A stretch of DNA of 64,000 nt from Omphiscola glabra. Lineage: Eukaryota; Mollusca; Gastropoda; Lymnaeidae. The position numbers and the translations under genes were made by a program. Under the pieces are notes generated by a model that saw only the letters and a list, made by a program, of their open reading frames with translations, did not search any database and was not told the origin of the DNA. Below, one piece after another: positions 58,080 to 64,000 of the stretch (within the stretch, counting starts at the first letter, position 1; each line of letters opens with the position of its first letter). Location of the stretch: assembly GCA_964017045.1 (NCBI GenBank), contig OZ024809.1, forward strand, positions 26,528,618-26,592,617, given 5' to 3'.

Positions 58080-58650
58080 AAGTTACTTGGAGACCCGATA
58101 TGTAAGTTCACCTCAAGCATGCTGGAGGCTCAGTTAATACAAAATACGCCACCAAACTAATGCTGTGGCAAGATTAAATGTCCCCTTTGCGGGGCAAGTG
58201 TCCAACATGTATCATATTAGGCAAGGGAACTGAAGCTGTACAGCAAAAAACCACCTAGTCCAAACTTCTATCTTAGTTTAAAATAAATCAGGAAGATCTT
58301 AATGCCCGAGAGTATTTACATATTGGCATTCCCGAACACTATATATGGAATAACAAAGAAAAGAAACCACCTCTTAGAGGACATAAAATATTTTAAAAAA
58401 TGGTTTCTCCGAATTCTCAAAGTTAGCTCAGGAAATTCTATCCCATTTACAACTTTTCAAGAAGCATTCATGGCAAGGGGATTAACTGATGATGCCTCTG
58501 AATGGAATATTTGCCTAACAGACACTTTAGCCCATCAAATGCCAGTACAACTTAGGCAGCTGTTTACTTTAAGTTTCTATCACGTGTGGGCCGTCAGATG
58601 CAGCATCATTATTCGACAGACATATACACAATCTTATAGAAGAATGTAAC
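58080..58650 (+). pseudogene. Helitron remnant, region between Rep and helicase
   Basis: After stops and frameshifts the Helitron order continues with KVTWRPDM..VHLKHAGGS, the family's Y-region, then LRILKVSSGNSIPFTTFQEA and ARGLTDDASEWNICL, AHQMPVQLRQLFTL. In intact relatives this is the RLLL..ATSFEDLRTV..FKEAC..LGLL.DD.EW..CL..MP.QLRQLF segment. It is the best preserved stretch here. Confidence 0.9.
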
Positions 58651-58860
58651 TTTTGCTTTCCTGATGGAGAAAAATCTCTCTGTTTAGCACTTAAAGAAAT
58701 TTAAACAGTCCTTCCAACACATGGGGAATCATTTGAAGATTTTGGCCCAGAACTTCCAGATGGCAACAATGACGAGCCGATCCATTCTGGAAAACATTAC
58801 CATCCAATTACCAAACAAAAACATGGTAGAAGAAACGTTTCAAATGCTCAACCTTTGACA
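58650..58860. pseudogene. Helitron remnant, linker (degraded)
   Basis: Degraded sequence between the LRQLF segment and the helicase Walker A region, with stop codons in all plus frames. Presumed part of the same Helitron gene because of its position. Confidence 0.5.
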
Positions 58861-58904
58861 AAGTAGGGCGTTCGACAAATAAAGGAGGCAGCGAAAAGCA
58901 TAAC

Positions 58905-59640
58905 TTACCCAAAGGTCTGTTCTCTATTGATGGGCCCACCAGAAGTGGTAAAACCTTCCTATACAATTTAATCATGCATTATGTGTAGCAAAAATAAATT
59001 AGTCTTATCATGACGTGCATTTACAGGCATTGCAGCAACTTTACATTTGGGGGGGGGGGGGGCAGAACTTCCCAGAGTTGTTTTAAGCTGACTATTCCAA
59101 TATACGAAACATCAACCGGAAATGTTCAACATGGGACTAGTACTACAAATAAACTGAAAAAAGACTAAAGCTGGGATGAAGCTTCAGTGGTCCCAGTGCA
59201 TGGAGTAATGATAAACTGTATAGAAACTCTTATCTCAAAATACAAAATGTCTTTCTTAAAAACATTTGGAGCTGCTGGCTTTCTTTTCGGTTTAGATTTA
59301 ATACTAATTATCCAGTTGTTCCACATGGCAGCAGAACCAAAAGACCTTTTTTATGCAGGAAGAATAGTATGTGTTGGGAAAATATTCAGGTCATAAAGTT
59401 AGACCAATACATTGGTGCCAATGAAGACAATATCCCATCAGAACATAGAGGCTTATCCGATTGGCTTGTAAAACTTGAGAATGAAAAATTCCAACAGCCT
59501 GGATTTCGAAATTCCTCCAGTCTTCATATAAAAAATTGAATTATGGTTGATGCTGTCTTTACTGAGGTCATCCAATTAAGGACAACTGCACTTCGAACCG
59601 CGCAATACTGACTCCAACACACCATATTTTCTCATTAACT
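58905..59640 (+). pseudogene. Helitron remnant, Pif1-type helicase N-terminal half
   Basis: LFSIDGPTRSGKTFLYNLIM near 58918-58975 is the Walker A region (usual form GPGGTGKT; here GPTRSGKT keeps the GKT). WDEASVVPVHG near 59175-59205 is the Walker B (DEA). A poly-G tract interrupts at 59049-59062. IGANEDNIPS and LSDWLVKLENEK follow, and RAILTPT near 59595-59615 is the conserved helicase motif after which the copy is interrupted by an inserted repeat. Confidence 0.9.
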
Positions 59641-59860
59641 TGTAATTATGTTATAACGGGATGTTTCGTGGACATTGAGCAGGCACTTTGTGACCTTTGA
59701 CAACGTACAAGAGCTGGACGTCATTGGCCACTGACAGTGTCCAGAACGTTTGACCAAAAGACACCAACGCTTCTCCAATTCAGACTAACTAACCATTAAA
59801 TAAAAGTATGAGCGAGCATTGATTGTCGTTGTAGTAAACCGTACAGATAGGGCATTCGAT
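59639..59860. mobile_element. ~220-bp dispersed element, left inverted copy, inside the Helitron
   Basis: From CTTGTAATTATGTTATAACG to TACAGATAGGGCATTCGAT it matches the reverse complement of 60871-61086 at roughly 90% by eye. It separates the RAILTPT helicase motif from the following helicase sequence and so appears to be an insertion. It has no coding content, and no terminal inverted repeat within a single copy is visible. Confidence 0.85.
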
Positions 59861-59869
59861 TTTAGGAAA

Positions 59870-60485
59870 ATGAAAATGTCCTTTGACAAATTAAATCTGA
59901 ATATAAGTGCTATGTCAACATAGATTCTATTCAGCAAGACGTTGCAAACGCTGAGGCGGAATCAAACTATCCATTAGAGATTGCGAACAGCTTAACACCT
60001 GGCGGTATGCTTCCTCATAGACTTAACATGAAAGTTGATGCAGTGGTAATGTTGCTACGAGACCTTGACTCAACAAGGTTTCTTTGAAATGGCACCAGAA
60101 TGATTGTCAAGCAGATGATGTCTAAAGTCATTGACCGTGAAATCCCGACCGGATCTTTTAAAGGTACCAGGGTATTTATTCCAAGTGTTATTCTTAAACC
60201 CAGTGAGCCTGACCTCCTCTTTACATTAAGACAAAATCAGTTTCGAAAGACTTGCTTTTGCTGTGATCATCGTCAAAGGCCAATGGCAAACACTGAATTC
60301 AGTTGCTTTTTGTTTTCCATCCCCAGTATTTAGTCATGGACAACTTTTATGTTGCAGTTTCAAGAACAAAATCTTTTCAGCAAGCCAAGGTGAAAGTCTT
60401 AGGAACTGACCAACAAGGCAACTTAAAGAAAGACCACAGAGTCGACACCAAAAGTGTGGTCTGCAAAGAAGTTTTCGACCAATAA
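59870..60485 (+). pseudogene. Helitron remnant, helicase C-terminal half
   Basis: Resuming after the insertion: YPLEIANSLTPGGMLPHRLN, MKVDAVVMLLRDLD, NGTRMIVKQMM, GTRVFIPSVILKPSEPDLLF, RQNQF, then, after a frameshift, YVAVSRTKSFQQAKVKVLG. This follows the order LN..G.PPH.L.LK.G..VMLLRNLD..NGTR..V..IPRI.L.PS...PF...RRQFP..YVALSRV of Pif1-like Helitron helicases, ending at a stop at 60483-60485. No RC 3' CTRR hairpin end was identified. Confidence 0.92.
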
Positions 60486-60870
60486 TTAGACTTCAAAACC
60501 AGCCGTTAAATTATCAATATGTGCCCCAAAAACATGCTCCGCCACCTGGGCGTAGGACGGGCACTTCGGCTGATGTTTGGTGTGAGCAACATTACTCCCA
60601 TCATATGAATTTGTGGATACGTTTGGTGAATAGTTTGGGTGTGGGACTTGATTCGAGGCAGGCTCAGGATTTCTTGATGGCACTGAAATGACTTGTTTGG
60701 CGGATCATCTTTGATGCTTCATCTTTAGGGCCCTAACGTTTGCTCCGCATTTTCGCGCCCCATCTAAAGGCTCCTATTATTTGGCGTCCTATTCCTTGTT
60801 ACCCATCTTTGGGGCCCACTCTCAACTAAAGAATAGGTCGTGGTAAGATGGCAAGTTATTTCTATGCAAG
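60486..60870. other. No gene; spacer after Helitron helicase
   Basis: Includes GGGCCCTAACGTTTGCTCCG, a GC-richer stretch without a recognised element end. Confidence 0.4.
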
Positions 60871-61086
60871 ATCGAATGCCCTATCTGTAAGGTTAACTAC
60901 AACGACAATCAATGCTCGCTCATACTTTCATTTAATGGTTAGTTAGTCTGAATTGGAGAAGCGTTGGTGTCTTTTCGTCCAACGTTCTGGACACTGGCCA
61001 ATGACGTCCAGCTTTTGTCCGTTGTCAATGGTCACAAAGTACCTGCTCAATGTCCAGTAAACATCCCGTTATAACATATTTACAAG
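60871..61086. mobile_element. ~220-bp dispersed element, right inverted copy
   Basis: Reverse complement of 59639-59860: ATCGAATGCCCTATCTGTAA to AACATCCCGTTATAACATAT followed by TTACAAG. The pair forms a large inverted repeat with a ~1-kb spacer. Confidence 0.85.
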
Positions 61087-61250
61087 CTGAGACAACTCGG
61101 GGTGGACAGAATAATGTTGATTTAAGAAAAACGTCCTTACCCAACATATACATACAAACGTACAACCATGCATGTTGAGACTAGTTTCCATTTGCTATTA
61201 GCTTTAAAGGTGTACTTCTTCCCTGAAAGACACACTACCCCCTTCTAGAC

Positions 61251-61426
61251 CAGCGGTTCTCTACCTGTGAGTCGCGACCCTTTCACAGAGGTCGCCTAAG
61301 ACCATTGGAAAACAAATTTAATCTACGGTTATGAAACATCAACGAAAATAATTGTGTGGTTGGGGTCGCCACAACCTGAGGAACTGTTTTGAAGGGTCGC
61401 AGCATTAGGAAGGTTGAGAACCACTG
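61251..61426 (+). mobile_element. SPIN-like non-autonomous hAT element with nnnTAnnn TSD
   Basis: Starts CAGCGGTTCTCTACCTGTGA and ends GGTTGAGAACCACTG. Interior GTCGCCTAAGACCATTGGAA, CATCAACGAAAATAATTGTG and AAGGGTCGCAGCATTAGG. Flanks TTCTAGAC and TGCTAGAC match 7/8 and fit nnnTAnnn. At 176 bp it has no transposase. Confidence 0.93.
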
Positions 61427-61541
61427 TGCTAGACAAAAGCTAAATAATCCAATAAAATTCAGTATCCAGTTTATACGACCCAGAGACTCGTCATTTGTTA
61501 GCACAAATTAAATCATATATAATCAATGTAAAGTTCATAAT

Positions 61542-61630
61542 GCATCCACTTACCCGTGTCTGGGGCAGGGCATCCACTTACCCGTGTCTGGGGCAGGGCA
61601 TCCACTTACCCGTGTCTGGGGCAAGGCATC
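61542..61630. repeat. 27-bp tandem repeat, 3 copies
   Basis: GCATCCACTTACCCGTGTCT followed by GGGGCAG occurs three times. Confidence 0.93.
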
Positions 61631-61806
61631 CGCTGGGAGGGGTGGGGTGAAGATCCCGAATGACTTAAACCTATTCTCCAATGCTGGTGGTTCACGTGAC
61701 TAACATCACTGAAATAGCCGCATAGCCAATCATGTCCAATAAATCTGCTAACATATTGATATACAAAACCGTCACAGTTCACAAATCGACTTCCCGCAAG
61801 GTTTTC

Positions 61807-62188
61807 CTACCCCTAACTTGATTGATTCAATGTGTAGCGTCATACCAATTGCCTACCCCTAACTTGATTGATTCAATGTGTAGCGTCATACCAATTGCCT
61901 ACCCCTAACTTGATTGATTCAATGTGTAGCGTCATACCAATTGCCTACCCCTAACTTGATTGATTCAATGTGTAGCGTCATACCAATTGCCTACCCCTAA
62001 CTTGATTGATTCAATGTGTAGCGTCATACCAATTGCCTACCCCTAACTTGATTCATTCAATGTGTAGCGTCATACCAATTGCCTACCCCTAACTTGATTG
62101 ATTCAATGTGTAGCGTCATACCAATTGCCTACCCCTAACTTAATTCATTCAATGTGTAGCGTCATACCAATTGCCTAACCCTAACTTG
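61807..62188. repeat. 46-bp tandem repeat, about 8 copies
   Basis: CCTACCCCTAACTTGATTGA, TTCAATGTGTAGCGTCATAC and CAATTG form the unit. Copies differ at only a few bases, mostly GATTG/ATTCA in the middle. Confidence 0.96.
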
Positions 62189-62339
62189 ATTGGGAAAATG
62201 TTTTTAACGCTCTATTCAGTTCTAGTTTGTTCTAAAGAAAGCTACAGGGTGATGCAAGTTCTAGAACTTTATTTCTGGAGGGTTCAAACTCCCTTCCTAT
62301 AAATAAGCCGGCATTTTTCCCAGTCGGAAGAGAACGAGG

Positions 62340-62393
62340 CAGAAAGAGAGAGAGAGAGAGAAAGAGAGAGATAGAGAGAAAGAGAGAGAGAGA
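62340..62393. repeat. GA-rich microsatellite
   Basis: (GA)n with AAAG and ATAG interruptions. Confidence 0.9.
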
Positions 62394-62936
62394 TCTGCTA
62401 GATTTCCTAGACACGAGACATATTACGAGACTTATCAGACTTAATAGGAGTCTTACGTGATTTAACTCTTTGTGTGTGTATGTGTATGTGTTACTATTTT
62501 GTATCTTTCGAGGATGATACTTTCACTTGATGACCTGTAAGTTAACATAGTTTTTATCTCTGTCTATTAGACTTTGTATTTTTCTATTACAAAAATTAAA
62601 ATTAAATTCAATATTCTTAGCTTTTGTATTATTTTTTTTTCTTATCCTGGGTTTCAGCCCTATGTTACGTATTGTTCGACAAACGAGCCAAATCTTAAAA
62701 CAGATTAAATGTGCGAAACTAAAGAACGGGACGTAAACCCCGCCCCCCTCCTCCCCGGGGTTAAAAATAAGTTCAACATTTGTTATTTTTGGGCCTATGA
62801 CCTTCCCGCTGGCGTACATTTTTTTTTTACATGACCCTCCGTTGCCTAATCCATCATATCCATGGATTCTAACTCCTTATCAGGCGTATTCAGGGATTCT
62901 TTTTCCTATACATCAATTCCAGGGATTCTTCCTCCT
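62394..62936. other. No gene seen
   Basis: AT-rich spacer with no recognised feature. Confidence 0.4.
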
Positions 62937-63119
62937 TATCACACTTATCACACTTATCACACTTATCACACTTATCACACTTATCACACTTATCACACTT
63001 ATCACACTTATCACACTTATCACACTTATCACACTTATCACACTTATCACACTTATCACACTTATCACACTTATCACACTTATCACACTTATCACACGTA
63101 TCACACTTATCACACTTAT
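62937..63119. repeat. 9-bp tandem repeat (CACTTATCA), about 20 copies
   Basis: Uniform except one CACGTATCA unit near 63097. The ITL, YHT and ISV tripeptide repeats are artefacts of the 9-bp period. Confidence 0.97.
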
Positions 63120-63539
63120 CCAGGAGTTTTATTTAAACTCCAAAACAAGGACGTCAATTGGGTGGGGCAGGGGGGGGAGGAACATTTGCCTGAGAACAAC
63201 CTGAAATGACGTACCTGCTCCCAAACATGTTCCTGTTATACTCCCCCCTCCGCCCCTGTTTTTTTCAACAGCCATAGTAATTATTTTTTTATTTATTTCT
63301 GAAAAAATAATTATCATAATTATAATAATATAAATAATAGTCGTTTTTGTCTATTAGTGAGATTATGATCAAAGAAAAGGAGATTTTCCAGGATTCTCAT
63401 TTTAATTTCTTTCTTACGCAGATTTGGGGGGGGGGGGGGTATTTTATAGAGAAAAATGCTACTTCTAAACCGCGAACTACTGTAATTGATAGAATTACTG
63501 GTAAGGCATCTTGACCTTATAAACATCATGCATCATACA
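63120..63539. other. No gene; G- and C-runs
   Basis: G-runs at 63171-63178 and 63427-63439, and AT-rich sequence between. No gene was recognised. Confidence 0.4.
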
Positions 63540-63723
63540 CAGAGGCATTGCTAAGGGGGGGCGCGGGGACAGATGTTTCTGGGCGCCAGACTATTTAGGG
63601 GCGCCAAAATGTGATTTGGTATTATTTTCCTGATGAAAATATGGGGTTTGAGAGTTGAAAAAAGAAAGGGAGGCACTTTAAAATCTTGTCCCCAGGGCGC
63701 CAAACACTCTAGCTACGCCTCTG
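63540..63723. mobile_element. hAT-like MITE of the CAGAGGCGTAGC family with 6/8 TSD
   Basis: Starts CAGAGGCATTGCTAAGG and ends CTAGCTACGCCTCTG. Flanks ATCATACA and ATCACGCA match 6/8. The interior has GGCGCCAGACTATTTAGGGG, CGCCAAAATGTGATTTGGTA and GGCGCCAAACACTC. At 184 bp it is the most complete copy in this orientation. Confidence 0.88.
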
Positions 63724-64000
63724 ATCACGCATATCCATATTTTTTTTTAAAGCACGTCTTTCAAATTTGGATTAGATATAAACAAACTATATGTGCCCCC
63801 TAACCCTCTTGTAAGTCACGAGCTTCACCAGTTTTACACAAGAGGTTACGCCCCTGAACACTCATTAAGCATCGGCAGGTGCGGCCACTACATCCACCCC
63901 AAGTGATGTACCCCTGCCCTCTCATTGTTCCGTTTCATCAGGCGACCCCTTCCTGCGACTGCCTAGAAATCTACCATCCTTACCGAGCCCATTAGTTGTT
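63724..64000. other. No gene seen
   Basis: No recognised feature up to the window edge. Confidence 0.4.

Noticed and set aside
61807..62188. Telomeric repeat suggested by CCCTAAC words
   Set aside because: CCCTAAC occurs only once per 46-bp unit, not as (CCCTAA)n.

Overview
This is a eukaryotic, intron- and repeat-dominated window with no complete protein-coding gene. It has no bacterial operon structure, no long conserved ORF, moderate-to-low GC, dense micro- and minisatellites, non-LTR and LTR retrotransposon remnants, a decayed Helitron and many short hAT-type elements. The repertoire fits an invertebrate, most plausibly a mollusc and perhaps a gastropod. That assignment rests on the style of the repeats (LINE 3' ends, SPIN-like hAT copies, abundant tandem arrays), not on a marker gene, and is inference.

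Layout. 1-13 kb: CA-rich start, several 11-72 bp tandem arrays, one antisense LINE 3' end (2.2-2.5 kb), and the first hAT MITEs and SPIN-like copy. 13-23 kb: a fused SPIN-like pair, a very homogeneous 31-bp minisatellite (16.23-18.04 kb), a 48-bp array, a TTTCGG-rich block, a 700-bp GATA microsatellite, and a CpG-rich, promoter-like segment (22.6-23.1 kb). 23.7-27.1 kb: a 2.45-kb array of ~29-bp units with higher-order periodicity, abutting a ~240-bp dispersed repeat, then a 66-bp array. 27-31 kb: a candidate 46-codon internal exon, a Ty3/gypsy RT/RNase H remnant on the minus strand between inverted ~155-bp repeats, and a SPIN-like copy. 31-47 kb: more arrays, three MITEs, and a candidate signal-peptide first exon (39131-39223). 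47-56 kb: 20-bp and 38-bp arrays, a sense-strand LINE 3' end, a SPIN-like copy and an E-box/E2F-like cluster. 56.9-60.5 kb: a heavily frameshifted Helitron Rep/helicase gene, with inverted copies of a ~220-bp element in and beside it. 61-64 kb: SPIN-like copy, 46-bp array and a final MITE.

Nothing here works as a pathway. The window looks like intergenic or intronic DNA in which minisatellites cover, by my rough addition, 18-19 kb (about 29%). The strongest evidence is for transposons: several short elements have intact terminal motifs and 6-8/8 matching 8-bp target-site duplications. The two candidate exons are the best leads to host genes and are not proven.
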